Source of the DNA: an uncultured Lachnospiraceae bacterium
GTDB lineage: Bacteria > Bacillota > Clostridia > Lachnospirales > Lachnospiraceae
Direction: 5' to 3'
Assembly: GCA_900314295.1 (NCBI GenBank)
Contig: OMUU01000027.1
Coordinates: forward strand, 1-47,979
Length of the DNA: 47,979 nt
Both the position numbers and the translations under genes were made by a program. Positions 28,001 to 37,032 of the stretch are shown piece after piece. How positions within the stretch are numbered: position 1 is the stretch's first letter; every line of letters starts with the position of its first letter. The notes below the pieces were generated by a model. The model was given only the letters and a program-made list of their open reading frames with translations. It was not told the DNA's origin and ran no database searches.

Positions 28001-29796
28001 ACGGGTATGCGGTGATGTACATCATTGCGCAGAAGCTGGTGTGGAAATGCAATGAGGACGGATATCTGGTGGGATCGCGAGGATCGGTCGGCTCTTCTTT
28101 TGTGGCGACGATGTCCGGAATCACTGAGGTAAATCCACTTCCGCCTCATTATCTGTGCCATCACGATTACCATGTGGAATTCGATACGCCGGATGTTGTG
28201 AAATACCGCAAAATGGGATACTCCGGATGTGATATGCCGGACAAGAAATGCCCGGTCTGCGGCAGGGTCATGGACAAGCTGGGATTTAATATCCCGTTTG
28301 AAACCTTCCTCGGTTTCAAGGGAAACAAGGAGCCGGATATCGACCTGAACTTTTCGGGTGAGTACCAGACAAAGGCTCACGCATACACGGCGGTTATCTT
28401 CGGTGCCGGTCAGACCTTCAAGGCAGGAACCATCGGCACGCTGGCGGACAAGACTGCGTTCGGATTCGTGAAGAACTATTACGAGGAAAAGGGGATTCAC
28501 AAGAGGAGCTGTGAGATCGACCGGATTGTACAGGGCTGTGTCGGGATCCGGAGGACCACCGGGCAGCATCCGGGAGGTATCGTCGTCCTTCCGCAGGGAT
28601 GGGACATCAACACGTTTACGCCGGTGCAGCATCCCGCGGACGACCCGGATTCGGATATTGTCAGCACCCATTTTGATTATCACTCCATCGATTCCAACCT
28701 TCTCAAGCTCGATATTCTCGGACACGATGATCCTACCATGATCCGTATGCTCGAGGATCTGACGGGAGAGGACGCGACAAAAATCCCGCTCGATGAGCCG
28801 AAGGTCATGAGTCTGTTTCAGAATCTCAGTGCGCTGGGACTTCAGCCGGAGCAGATCCATGGCATAAAGCTAGGTACACTCGGGATTCCGGAGTTCGGCA
28901 CAAGCTTCGCTATGCAGATGCTTTTTGATACGAAGCCGCAGAACTTTACGGATCTTTGTCGAATCTCAGGACTTTCTCACGGTACGGACGTCTACCTCGG
29001 CAATGCGGAGACCCTGATCAAGGAGGGGAAATGCACCCTGGGAACGGCCATCTGCTGCCGTGACGACATCATGGTTTATCTGATCAATAAGGGAATGGAC
29101 TCGGAGGAGAGCTTTTCCATCATGGAGATGGTCCGGAAGGGAAAGGTTGCAAAGAAACAGTGCAAGAACTGGCCGGAATGGACAAAGGACATGAAGGAAC
29201 ACGGCGTTCCGGACTGGTACATCTGGTCCTGCGAGAAGATCAAGTACATGTTCCCGAAGGGACATGCCGTAGCCTACGTTATGATGGCGTATCGAGTGGG
29301 ATGGTACAAGGTATACCGGCCGCTGGCGTATTATGCGTCGTATTTTTCGATACGCGCGAAGGCGTTCTCCTATGAAAAAATGTGCCAGGGACAGCGCCAT
29401 CTGGAGGAGATCATGGACGAGTTCAATTCCCGCAAGGATTCCCTGTCCAAGATGGAACAGGATCAGTACGGCGATATGTGTCTCGTTGAGGAGATGTACG
29501 CGCGCGGATTTGAGTTCATGCCGATCGACATCTATAAGGTGCAGCCGCATCGTTTTCAGATTATTGACGGAAGGCTGATGCCGTCACTGGATGCGATCGA
29601 TGGACTGGGCTCCGTGGCGGCGGACAGCATCGTACTGGCGGCGAGAGACGGAAAGTTTTTGTCAAAGGATGATCTGCGCCAGAGGGGAAAGGTCGGGAAG
29701 AGCATCACCGATACACTGGACCGGCTGGGGATCATATCAGATCTGCCGGAGACGAATCAGATCTCGCTGTTTGATTTTCAGATGGATGCCGTCTGA
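25048..29796 (+). CDS. polC: DNA polymerase III PolC-type alpha subunit
   Basis: 1582 aa replicative polymerase of low-GC Gram-positives. Domains in order: an N-terminal domain; a Gly/Arg/Ser-rich low-complexity linker (about residues 232-310); an OB domain; a PHP domain (VELHCHTKMSDMDG near 438); an embedded DEDD proofreading exonuclease (FDIETTGL near 549); the palm with GSRGSVGSSFVA; a zinc-binding site CPVC near 1068; the catalytic DIDLNFSGEYQ near 1098; and C-terminal helix-hairpin-helix. All key motifs are intact. The ATG at 25048 has only a weak GGGAGAG, 12 bases away. It follows ispG closely and is probably co-transcribed. Confidence 0.97.
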   Translation: MSNTDIQREIDNQKNGEIRAESGVQRNADTAAAQGQCAEEPESRKLADAFPNLELEGELEEYLQFAVVRKAAYNRKRGVLHIYLESPQWIHRKYIDQLETEIHRQLFSDAGFCVKVTEKFHLSRQYNPEKLLEVYRPSILYELKKRDIFLAYLFRTAKISFPEEHLMKVELEDSVIGHEHCRELTHILDRIFTYRCGLPVEIETDFYPVKESEDLKRSAQQMRVQAKHIFENSKAGRERNGISEFDGDGTGGEGGRAPDTASSEKAPGGGAAASAGRSGYGGRQSSGGKGRFSRRSGRGGFGFGDRLKMDDDPNLIYGRNFDEDSIPIESIDETTSEAVIRGQILTMEMRDLRNEKALVIFAVTDDTDTIQAKIFIMQSQKEELAGELKAGKFIKLKGRVMLDSYEHELTVSTVIGIRKSVSFRQGRYDSSPVKRVELHCHTKMSDMDGITDASKLVQRAYDWGMPAIAITDHGVVQAFPEANHALEAIDESYQKKYAEEHPDADKSELKKVKAPFKVIYGMEAYLVDDLKGIATDSRGQSLDDNYVVFDIETTGLSNLTCKIIEIGAVRVDKGEVVDRFSEFVNPEVPIPFRITELTSITDEMVQDAPPIEVILPRFREFCQGAVLVAHNADFDTGFIKMECARQKIDWDFTYVDTVAMAQLLLPNLSRFKLDTVAKAVGVSLEHHHRAVDDAECTAWIFVKFVAMLHEQGIHDLDSLNREGSVNQNAIRKMKSSHAIILAKNEAGRVNLYRCVSESHLKYFNRQAKLPKSFVQEHREGLIIGSACVAGDLYQALLRGAPDTEIAKIVSFYDYLEIQPLGNNSFLIEDEKNPAVNSMEDLQEINRKIIRLGEQFHKPVVATCDVHFMDPQDEVYRRIIMAGKKFADADNQAPLYLRTTEEMMEEFAYLGEEKAREIVVDNTNKICDMIERMSPIYPEKCPPVIPHSDEMLRTICYRRAHEIYGPDLPELVQARLERELTSIISNGYAVMYIIAQKLVWKCNEDGYLVGSRGSVGSSFVATMSGITEVNPLPPHYLCHHDYHVEFDTPDVVKYRKMGYSGCDMPDKKCPVCGRVMDKLGFNIPFETFLGFKGNKEPDIDLNFSGEYQTKAHAYTAVIFGAGQTFKAGTIGTLADKTAFGFVKNYYEEKGIHKRSCEIDRIVQGCVGIRRTTGQHPGGIVVLPQGWDINTFTPVQHPADDPDSDIVSTHFDYHSIDSNLLKLDILGHDDPTMIRMLEDLTGEDATKIPLDEPKVMSLFQNLSALGLQPEQIHGIKLGTLGIPEFGTSFAMQMLFDTKPQNFTDLCRISGLSHGTDVYLGNAETLIKEGKCTLGTAICCRDDIMVYLINKGMDSEESFSIMEMVRKGKVAKKQCKNWPEWTKDMKEHGVPDWYIWSCEKIKYMFPKGHAVAYVMMAYRVGWYKVYRPLAYYASYFSIRAKAFSYEKMCQGQRHLEEIMDEFNSRKDSLSKMEQDQYGDMCLVEEMYARGFEFMPIDIYKVQPHRFQIIDGRLMPSLDAIDGLGSVAADSIVLAARDGKFLSKDDLRQRGKVGKSITDTLDRLGIISDLPETNQISLFDFQMDAV

Positions 29797-29887
29797 AATG
29801 GGGATGGCAAGCTTTTGCCGAATTTCAGGTATTGGTGAAGATACCGAAATGGGATCATAAAAGATCGAAAACGAGGAGGGTTTTTAT

Positions 29888-31840
29888 ATGGAGGATCTGA
29901 AAGTAAAATATCTGCAGCGGCTGGCGGAGCTGTATCCGACCATTGCCGCCGCGTCTACAGAGATCATAAACCTGGAAGCGATCCGGAATCTTCCGAAAGG
30001 CACGGAGCATTTTCTCACGGATATTCACGGAGAGTATGAGGCCTTTACGCATGTGCTGAAGAACGGATCCGGTTCCGTCAAGAAGAAGATTGACGAGGTG
30101 TTCGGGCGCACGCTGAGCGAGTCGGATAAGAGCGCTCTTGCTACATTGATCTATTATCCGAATGAAAAAATCGCTCTCGTTCGGCAGCAGGAAAAAAACA
30201 TGGATGACTGGTACAAAATTACCCTGTATCGGCTAATCGAAATCTGTAAAAAAGCGTCATCGAAATATACGAGATCGAAGGTGCGCAAGGAGCTTCCGAA
30301 GGATTACGCATATGTGATTGAGGAGCTGATCACGGAGAAGCCGGATGTTCTGGACAAGGAAGCGTACTACAATTCCATTGTTGACACGATTATTGACATT
30401 CAGAGAGCAGAGGATTTCATTGTGGCGCTTTGCCACCTGATTCAGCAGCTGGTCGTGGATCACCTTCATATTCTGGGCGATATCTATGACCGGGGTCCGG
30501 GTCCGGAGCGAATCATGGACCGGCTGATGAATTATCACTCGCTGGATATCTGCTGGGGCAACCATGACATTGTCTGGATGGGTGCCGCGGCCGGATCCCT
30601 TCCGTGTATCGCAACGGTCCTCAGGATCTGCGCGAGGTACGGGAATCTGGATATTCTGGAGGACGGATACGGCATCAATATGATTCCGCTAGCTACCTTT
30701 GCTTCCAGAGTTTATGGGGATGACCCGTGTACGCTTTTTAAGCTGAAGGGTGAGAATTGCACGAGACTTCCGAATGAGAATGAGCTGAACATGCGGATGC
30801 ATAAGGCTATCTCCATCATCCAGTTCAAGCTGGAGGGACAGCTTTTCCGGGAACGTCCGGAGTTTCAGATGCAGGACAGGATGCTGCTAGATAAGATTGA
30901 TTATGAAAGAGGAGTTATACGACTGGGCGAAAAGGAATATACGCTTCTGGATCATAATTTTCCGACGATCGATCCGGCGGATCCGTACCGTCTGACGGAG
31001 GACGAGATGGAAGTGATGGAGCGCATGCAGCGGGCCTTTACGCAGTGTGAAAAGCTCTATCAGCACATGAATCTTCTCCTGAACAAGGGCAAGCTGTACT
31101 TTATCTATAACGACAATCTCCTCTATCACGGCTGTATCCCGCTGACCGAGGACGGCGATTTTTTGCAGGTGGATGTCTATGGAAAGAAGTTCTGTGGAAG
31201 GGCGCTTTACGACGAGCTCGAAAAATATGTCCGCAAGGCGTTTTTCGCGGTAGACGAAGAAGAGCGGAAGAAAGGGCGCGATATCATCTACTGGATCTGG
31301 TGCAGCCCGCAGTCCCCGCTGTTTGGAAAAGATAAAATGGCCACCTTTGAACGATATTTCATCCGCGAGAAGGAAACGCATGTGGAGAAGAAAAATCCAT
31401 ACTACCGTCTTCTGGACAACGAAGAGGTCATGGACCGTGTACTTGCAGAGTTCGGGCTTGGGTCCGACGCGCATATTGTGAACGGACATGTTCCGGTTAT
31501 GCAGAGCTCCGGGGAGAGCCCGGTAAAATGCGGCGGTAAGGTGCTGATTATCGACGGCGGTTTTTCCAAGGCGTATCAGGGAAAAACGGGGATTGCCGGT
31601 TATACCCTCATCTACAATTCGTATGGGATGCAGCTCGTGGCACTGAAGCCTTTTACCTCAACGGAGGACGCTGTGCGCAACGAGACGGATATCCACGGCG
31701 AAAAAATCATGGTCATGAACGCGCCGCACAGGCTGCATGTCAGCGACACCGATATCGGGCGTCGGCTGAAGGAAAGAATCGATGAGCTGAAGGAGCTTCT
31801 GGAGGCGTATCGAAGCGGCGCGATCAATGAGATTGTTTAA
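29888..31840 (+). CDS. fbp: Fructose-1,6-bisphosphatase class III
   Basis: 650 aa FBPase of the Firmicutes type (class III), a metallophosphatase-fold enzyme removing the 1-phosphate from fructose 1,6-bisphosphate for gluconeogenesis. Metal-binding motifs are DIHGEYEAF near residue 46, GDIYDRGP and WGNHDIVWMG, and later NGHVPV. Length and composition are as in the family. GAGGAGGG lies seven bases before ATG 29888. With pckA in the same window it makes two gluconeogenic steps, but they are not one operon. Its 3' end runs into repeat A3. Confidence 0.95.
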   Translation: MEDLKVKYLQRLAELYPTIAAASTEIINLEAIRNLPKGTEHFLTDIHGEYEAFTHVLKNGSGSVKKKIDEVFGRTLSESDKSALATLIYYPNEKIALVRQQEKNMDDWYKITLYRLIEICKKASSKYTRSKVRKELPKDYAYVIEELITEKPDVLDKEAYYNSIVDTIIDIQRAEDFIVALCHLIQQLVVDHLHILGDIYDRGPGPERIMDRLMNYHSLDICWGNHDIVWMGAAAGSLPCIATVLRICARYGNLDILEDGYGINMIPLATFASRVYGDDPCTLFKLKGENCTRLPNENELNMRMHKAISIIQFKLEGQLFRERPEFQMQDRMLLDKIDYERGVIRLGEKEYTLLDHNFPTIDPADPYRLTEDEMEVMERMQRAFTQCEKLYQHMNLLLNKGKLYFIYNDNLLYHGCIPLTEDGDFLQVDVYGKKFCGRALYDELEKYVRKAFFAVDEEERKKGRDIIYWIWCSPQSPLFGKDKMATFERYFIREKETHVEKKNPYYRLLDNEEVMDRVLAEFGLGSDAHIVNGHVPVMQSSGESPVKCGGKVLIIDGGFSKAYQGKTGIAGYTLIYNSYGMQLVALKPFTSTEDAVRNETDIHGEKIMVMNAPHRLHVSDTDIGRRLKERIDELKELLEAYRSGAINEIV

Positions 31841-31842
31841 AA

Positions 31843-31967
31843 AAGCATTCGCACTTTCGTGCCGCATACGCGTCCCTTCGTGCTCATGCTTGTTGCCTTC
31901 GAAATCGCAAAGGTCCCTTACGCGCGCTTCGCGTGCGACGGACCCTTTGGCGTTTTCGAAGAGCTTA
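31843..31967 (+). repeat. Repeat element A, copy 3
   Basis: Full-length forward copy with left-arm extension (GCATTCGCACTTTCGTGCC...) and core CCTTCGAAATCGCAAAGGTCC ... GGACC-type right arm ending in TTTTCGAAGAGC (core 31897-31963). It lies between the convergent fbp and the minus-strand PLP gene and supplies the latter's TAA stop (31965-31967). Confidence 0.85.
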
Positions 31968-33077
31968 TACATTCACATCTGTGCGGAGCTGGGTGAGAAG
32001 GCGGTCATTGTCGTCCGGATTCATGAAGCAGAACCGGAAGTATTTGTTGGAGAGGAAGGGGAAGGTGGAGCAGTTGCGGATCATGAGCCCCTTCCGGATG
32101 CAGTGGTCGAAGAGAATGTCCGCGTCCATATCCTCGCGAAGAATCCGGACGAGGATGAAGTTAGCCTTCGGCTGATATACCTTGACGGAATCCCAGGTCA
32201 TAAGCTCCCGGTAGATCCTGGTGCGTTCGGTATCAATCAGATTCCTGGTTTTGTTGATGTATTCGGTATCGCTGAACATCAGCCTTCCGGCGACCTCGGC
32301 GATAGAGCTGATGGACCAGGGGTTCTGCAGGGAGATCACCTTTCGGATCAGGTCGGTATTGCCGGTGATGGCGTAGCCGAGGCGAAGGCCCGGCGCCGCG
32401 AAGAATTTTGAAGTTCCTCTCAGAACGACGATGTTTGTATACGATTCGGTAAGTGGAACGGAGGAAATCCTCTCGTCCGCGTGCGTAAATTCAACATATG
32501 TCTCATCCACCATCACAAAAATGCCGTGTACCATGCAGGCATCCAGGATGGTGCGCATCTTGTCGTTTGAGATGGCGGTAGAGGTCGGATTGTTCGGATT
32601 ACACAGAATGAGGAGATCAAGGTCGTCCGTAAGATGGCGGCAAAGATCGGCTGGATTCAGCTGAAAATCTTCCTCTTCTTTCAGAGGATAGTAGACGGTC
32701 TGACCGCCTCTCAGAGATATTTCTCTTTCATACTCGGAATAAGAGGGCCCGAGAATCATAGCCTTTTTCGGCGCATCGGCCTGGATCATCAGGGAGATGA
32801 GCTCTGTGGAGCCGTTACCGACGATGACGTTTTCGTAGGTGGTTCCCGCATATTCCGCGATAACCTTCCGAAGATCCTTGTATTCCCGGTCGGGATAGGT
32901 CTGAATAACGTCGATATGCTCGCTGATAGATTCCCTGAGATTGCCGGAGATTCCGAGCGGATTGATGTTCGCAGAAAAGCTTGTGATCTTTTCCTTCGGG
33001 ATATGATAGATTTCTTCTATTTTTTCCAGATCGCTTCCATGAAAATGATCCTTATGCTTCAGGGTAAACTGAGCCAT
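31965..33077 (-). CDS. PLP-dependent aminotransferase-fold enzyme, CobD/HisC-like
   Basis: 370 aa, aminotransferase class I/II fold. SANINPLG near residue 35-42, the CNPNNPT motif near 159-165 and the PLP-lysine site TSKFFAAPGLRLGY with Lys224 are characteristic of the histidinol-phosphate aminotransferase / threonine-phosphate decarboxylase (CobD) group; NxNPLG and the KFFAxPGLRLGY form favour CobD. No cobalamin or histidine genes are adjacent, so the substrate is open. A GTG at 33086 is also in frame, but GAGGTG is spaced for ATG at 33077. It is the only complete minus-strand gene and is bracketed by repeats A3 and A4. Confidence 0.88.
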   Translation of the reverse strand: MAQFTLKHKDHFHGSDLEKIEEIYHIPKEKITSFSANINPLGISGNLRESISEHIDVIQTYPDREYKDLRKVIAEYAGTTYENVIVGNGSTELISLMIQADAPKKAMILGPSYSEYEREISLRGGQTVYYPLKEEEDFQLNPADLCRHLTDDLDLLILCNPNNPTSTAISNDKMRTILDACMVHGIFVMVDETYVEFTHADERISSVPLTESYTNIVVLRGTSKFFAAPGLRLGYAITGNTDLIRKVISLQNPWSISSIAEVAGRLMFSDTEYINKTRNLIDTERTRIYRELMTWDSVKVYQPKANFILVRILREDMDADILFDHCIRKGLMIRNCSTFPFLSNKYFRFCFMNPDDNDRLLTQLRTDVNV

Positions 33078-33120
33078 ATTTGACACCTCGATTTCTAAGT
33101 ATTGTATAGATTACAGTCCT

Positions 33121-33198
33121 GCTGCCTTCGAAATAGCAAAAGTCTCTTACGTGCGCTACACGTGCGACGAGCCCTTCTGCGTTTTCGAAGAGCTTACA
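33121..33198 (+). repeat. Repeat element A, copy 4
   Basis: Core-only forward copy, CCTTCGAAATAGC ... GCGTTTTCGAAGAGC, in the gap between divergent genes. The left-arm extension is absent. Confidence 0.75.
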
Positions 33199-33276
33199 GT
33201 AAATCGTAGCCGTTTTAGTGCGTGCATGATCAATAACTGCGCAGGTGAACGGATCTCACGAGCGCCGGTCAGAACA

Positions 33277-33305
33277 TTGCGCAGGTCCTGCATATGTTGT
33301 ATACT
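33277..33305 (+). promoter_or_regulatory. Candidate promoter for the DUF5717 operon
   Basis: TTGCGC (33277-33282), 17-bp spacer, TATACT (33300-33305). The leader would be about 160 nt and contains a hairpin around GAGACTCCGAATTGGTCTC (33318-33336). Confidence 0.5.
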
Positions 33306-33473
33306 GCAATGTGGATGAGACTCCGAATTGGTCTCGTTCGGAACTAAGTGTAATTCGAATGCGGGTATTCGTCAAGCTTCCGTGTAGTCTCCGGATCAGG
33401 GAGTCGGGGACGCAATTTTCCGGAAAATGTTCGGAAAAGGTGACGGCATGACGCAGGGCCGCTTTAGGATAAG

Positions 33474-36400
33474 GTGGGAGTATTGAAGAATAAGGACAGA
33501 ATAATAGAGGCCGGGTTCGTATATGATCTTCCGAAGCTGGTTTTTTCTGAAGAGGAATATCGCATTGTAGTGGGTGAGGGTGAGGTCCGCAGAGGGACGT
33601 TTCATGTCCGGGCTTCGGATGGCAGTACGATCCGGGGAAGTGTGCTGTCGGAAGACTACAGGATCCATCTGCTGACGACGGAATTCGAGGGCAAGGATTG
33701 TGAGATCGGTTTTCTTGTGATAACCAAAGGATTGCTCACCGGTCAGAGTGTACGCGGGAGTATCCTGGTGAGCAGCAATATTGCCGAAAAAGAATTCTCT
33801 GTGTATGCGGAGATTGTGGATATACCGGGACAGGGTGAGGAGCCGGAGATACGGACGCTGGATGATTTCTCAAGGCTTTGTCAGAAGAGCCTTCGTGAGG
33901 GATTTCTGATGTTCACAGATCCGGGGTTTTCAAGAATCCTGAACGGCAACAACCGGCAGTATCTGGGACTTTACCGTGGGATGTCGCACAATCCGGTCAC
34001 CTATCAGCATCTCGAGGAATTTCTGGTTTCGACAGGCAAGAAGGAGCCGATCGAGATTACGCTGGACAAGCAGCAGAAGGCGGTTTACCACCTGGATGTG
34101 TCCCAGAAGGACACGCTCTATGTCTACCGGAACGTATGGGGATATATCCGGCTTGAGGTAGAGGTAGAGGGTGACTTCCTCGAGGTGACGAAGAAGGTGA
34201 TTACTACCGAGGATTTCATTGGGAAGGTATACGGGCTGGAATATATCGTTCACAGCGACAGACTCGGAGAGGGAAAGTCCTTTGGGAAAATCCGGATTCG
34301 CAGCGTTCACCAGGATCTGGAGTACACCGTTGAGGCATCCCGCAAAGAGGAGTCGGAGATCCTTCCGTCTGCGGTACGAAGCAGAAAGATTGCCTGGCTG
34401 ATGAGGGATTTTCTGGGCCTTCAGCTTCACACGCTGGATTATCGAAGCTGGCTGGAGTCGTCTTCGATGACGGTGCATGAGATGCTCGAGGAGAATCCTG
34501 ACGACTCGGCGGCTATTCTTTATGCCGCTTATCTGGAATTTTCCAGAGATGACAACGGAAAGGCGATGGAGCGGCTTTGGCCGATCAAAGATGGAAAGGT
34601 TACTCCTGCGAACAGTGAGGAAAAGGGAATCTACCTTTCGCTCGCGAAGGAGGTGGGACTGCTTCCGGAGGAAAAACGCGATATTCTCCCGCTTCTTATG
34701 AAATACTACCGGAAGAATCCGGGAAGCTATCTTCTGCTGAAGCTCTGTCATCAGGAGGAGAACGGGGAGATTGTAAATTCGGCGGACCGTATGCAGGAGT
34801 ACGAGGACTGCTTCAATGCCGGATGCATGAGCCCGTTTCTGTACCTGGACGCCTGGAATCTCCTGGCGCGTGAGGAGTCTCTGCTCCGCAGGCTTTCACC
34901 ATTTATGATCCAGGTTCTGAATTTCGGTCTGAAGCACGATTTTATCACGGAAGGGCTGCTACAGAGAACCGCTTTTCTGAGCGATAACGAAAAGAACTTC
35001 AATCGGCCGGTGTATCGGATTCTCTCCACCGGATACAAGAAATATCCAAATGATGCTGTTGTTGAAGCAATATGCAAGCTGCTGATCAAGGGAAATCCGG
35101 TGGATCCGTGCTGTTTCCCCTGGTATGAGAAGGCGGTGCTTCATGATCTGCGTATTACAAGGCTCTATGAATATTATATGGAGACGTATCACAAGCCGGC
35201 GAGCGAGAGACTCCCGCAGCAGATCCTGATGTATTTTGCGACGAACACGGAGCTTGCGGAGAAGAAGCGTGCGCTCCTGTATGCGAGCATCGTGCTGAAC
35301 CGCGAGGAGGACGACACCAGCTTTCTGAACTACGGCCGCTACATTCGGACCTTTGCGATGGAGTCTCTTCGCAAGGGACGGATGAACGAGAATTACGCAG
35401 TGCTTTACCGGCAATTTTTCCGTAAACCGGATTCTCCGGAGATCGCGGAGCTGCTGGGAAATGTTCTGTTTGTGCATAAGGTCACGGTTTCGGACCCGAT
35501 GGTGCGGCAGGTGGTTGTGAGCCACTACGCGCTGAAGGAGGAGGAAGTCGCGATGGTGAAAGACGGGGTGGCTTACCCCAGGATCTACACCGATGACGCC
35601 GCTGTTCTCATGGAGGATGTGCATCATCGCCGATATGCGACGACTGTTCCCTTTGAAGTGACCGGGCTCATGGATTCCCGGGAAAGTGCACATGCTATTC
35701 TGGAACAGGGTGTGAGCCATCCGGGAGCGGAGCTTTCCATCTGCCGGGAGAAGGCGTTTCAGATGGACGTTAACAGCCGTACTGTTTCTGCCTATCGGAT
35801 GGCGGTTACGGAGGATGCGTTTACGGATGAGTATCGCCGAACTCTGCGCAGAAAGCTTCTGGAGTATGATATGGCGCATCCCGATGAGGGACTTCTTCCC
35901 AGGAATATGAGCGAGGAGGAAATCAACCGCTATGCGGAGGCAGATAAGGTCAGTACGATCGTGCTGCTGATCCGTGAGGGCCGTTATGAAGAAGCTTTTC
36001 ATGTGATATCGGAATTCGGATGTGAGGGTGTGCCCACCAGGCTTCTGCTTCGTTTATCCAGCCGCCTGATCCTCGGAGGGGGAGAGGACGGAGAGAAGCT
36101 TTTGCAGCTGACCGAGTACGTATTCAAAAAGGAAAAATATGACGAGGTTATGCTGAGCTATCTTCGGGATCATTACCGGGGATCTGTCCGGAATCTGTGC
36201 AGATTATGGAGGAGACTGAAGGGATTTCAGCTGGAAACGCTCCGTCTGGACGAGCGGATTTTGCTGCAGTCGATCCGTACGCATCAGTTCCCGGACGACG
36301 AGGCAAAGATTTTGGAAGATTATATCCGTCAGCAGGGAAGACCGGAGGTAACGGCGGCGTTTCTCGCGTATCTGTCGGATTATTATTTCCTTGGGGGACG

Positions 36401-37022
36401 TGGAATTTCCGGTCCGGTGTTTGTCCTCATGGAGAATGCAATGGACCGCGGAGAACTGGATTATACGATCTGTAAGCTTGCTCTTTTACAGTATTATTCG
36501 ACGAAGGATGAATTGGACGATGGGCGAATGGAAAGAGCGGGCGCTATGTTGAAGCAGATGGATGAAAAGGGTCTTCGTTTTGAATTTTATCAGAAGCTTC
36601 CGAAGCGGTTGATTCAGGCATATCAGATCGAGGACAAGGTGTTTGTTCAGGACCAGTTCCAGCCAGACAGCCGGGTGATTCTTCATTACCAGCTGACCGA
36701 ACAGGACGGCGGACAGTCGGAGTGGATCAGCGAGCCGATGAAGAATGTCTACAATGGCATCTTTGTGAAGGAGTTTCTGCTGTTTTACGGCGAGACTCTG
36801 CGCTATTACATGAGCGTTATGAAAGATGGAAAAATAACGGATTCTGATACGTATGAGGTCTCTCTCGTGGATATGGATACGTCCGGGACGACGAAATTCC
36901 GGCTGCTTAATCGCATGCTGGAAGCACGGGATCAGGGCGATGACGAAAAACTGCGGGAAGCAGAGAAACAGTATCTGCGACAGGATAATTTTGTCAGGCA
37001 GTTCCTGAAGCTGATGAATTGA
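33474..37022 (+). CDS. DUF5717 family protein, large solenoid-like scaffold of unknown function
   Basis: 1182 aa. I assign the DUF5717 name from memory of Lachnospiraceae annotation. About the first 230 residues look like two to three beta-sandwich domains (alternating V/I-rich strands, for example SVLSEDYRIHLLTTEFEG). The long middle is helical and resembles a TPR-like or HEAT-like solenoid (LYAAYLEFSRDDNGKAMERL, YEEAFHVISEFG). The end has another beta domain (RVILHYQL..., LRYYMSVMKDGK) and a short helical tail. No signal peptide, membrane helix or enzymatic motif is seen. The start may be GTG 33474 or TTG 33483. It is followed after 10 bp by DUF5716. Confidence 0.85.
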   Translation: MGVLKNKDRIIEAGFVYDLPKLVFSEEEYRIVVGEGEVRRGTFHVRASDGSTIRGSVLSEDYRIHLLTTEFEGKDCEIGFLVITKGLLTGQSVRGSILVSSNIAEKEFSVYAEIVDIPGQGEEPEIRTLDDFSRLCQKSLREGFLMFTDPGFSRILNGNNRQYLGLYRGMSHNPVTYQHLEEFLVSTGKKEPIEITLDKQQKAVYHLDVSQKDTLYVYRNVWGYIRLEVEVEGDFLEVTKKVITTEDFIGKVYGLEYIVHSDRLGEGKSFGKIRIRSVHQDLEYTVEASRKEESEILPSAVRSRKIAWLMRDFLGLQLHTLDYRSWLESSSMTVHEMLEENPDDSAAILYAAYLEFSRDDNGKAMERLWPIKDGKVTPANSEEKGIYLSLAKEVGLLPEEKRDILPLLMKYYRKNPGSYLLLKLCHQEENGEIVNSADRMQEYEDCFNAGCMSPFLYLDAWNLLAREESLLRRLSPFMIQVLNFGLKHDFITEGLLQRTAFLSDNEKNFNRPVYRILSTGYKKYPNDAVVEAICKLLIKGNPVDPCCFPWYEKAVLHDLRITRLYEYYMETYHKPASERLPQQILMYFATNTELAEKKRALLYASIVLNREEDDTSFLNYGRYIRTFAMESLRKGRMNENYAVLYRQFFRKPDSPEIAELLGNVLFVHKVTVSDPMVRQVVVSHYALKEEEVAMVKDGVAYPRIYTDDAAVLMEDVHHRRYATTVPFEVTGLMDSRESAHAILEQGVSHPGAELSICREKAFQMDVNSRTVSAYRMAVTEDAFTDEYRRTLRRKLLEYDMAHPDEGLLPRNMSEEEINRYAEADKVSTIVLLIREGRYEEAFHVISEFGCEGVPTRLLLRLSSRLILGGGEDGEKLLQLTEYVFKKEKYDEVMLSYLRDHYRGSVRNLCRLWRRLKGFQLETLRLDERILLQSIRTHQFPDDEAKILEDYIRQQGRPEVTAAFLAYLSDYYFLGGRGISGPVFVLMENAMDRGELDYTICKLALLQYYSTKDELDDGRMERAGAMLKQMDEKGLRFEFYQKLPKRLIQAYQIEDKVFVQDQFQPDSRVILHYQLTEQDGGQSEWISEPMKNVYNGIFVKEFLLFYGETLRYYMSVMKDGKITDSDTYEVSLVDMDTSGTTKFRLLNRMLEARDQGDDEKLREAEKQYLRQDNFVRQFLKLMN

Positions 37023-37032
37023 GGAGGTGCGG

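Noticed and set aside
31827-32411. 194-codon + strand frame over A3 and the CobD/HisC-like gene
   Set aside because: Antisense to the conserved PLP enzyme and begins in repeat DNA.
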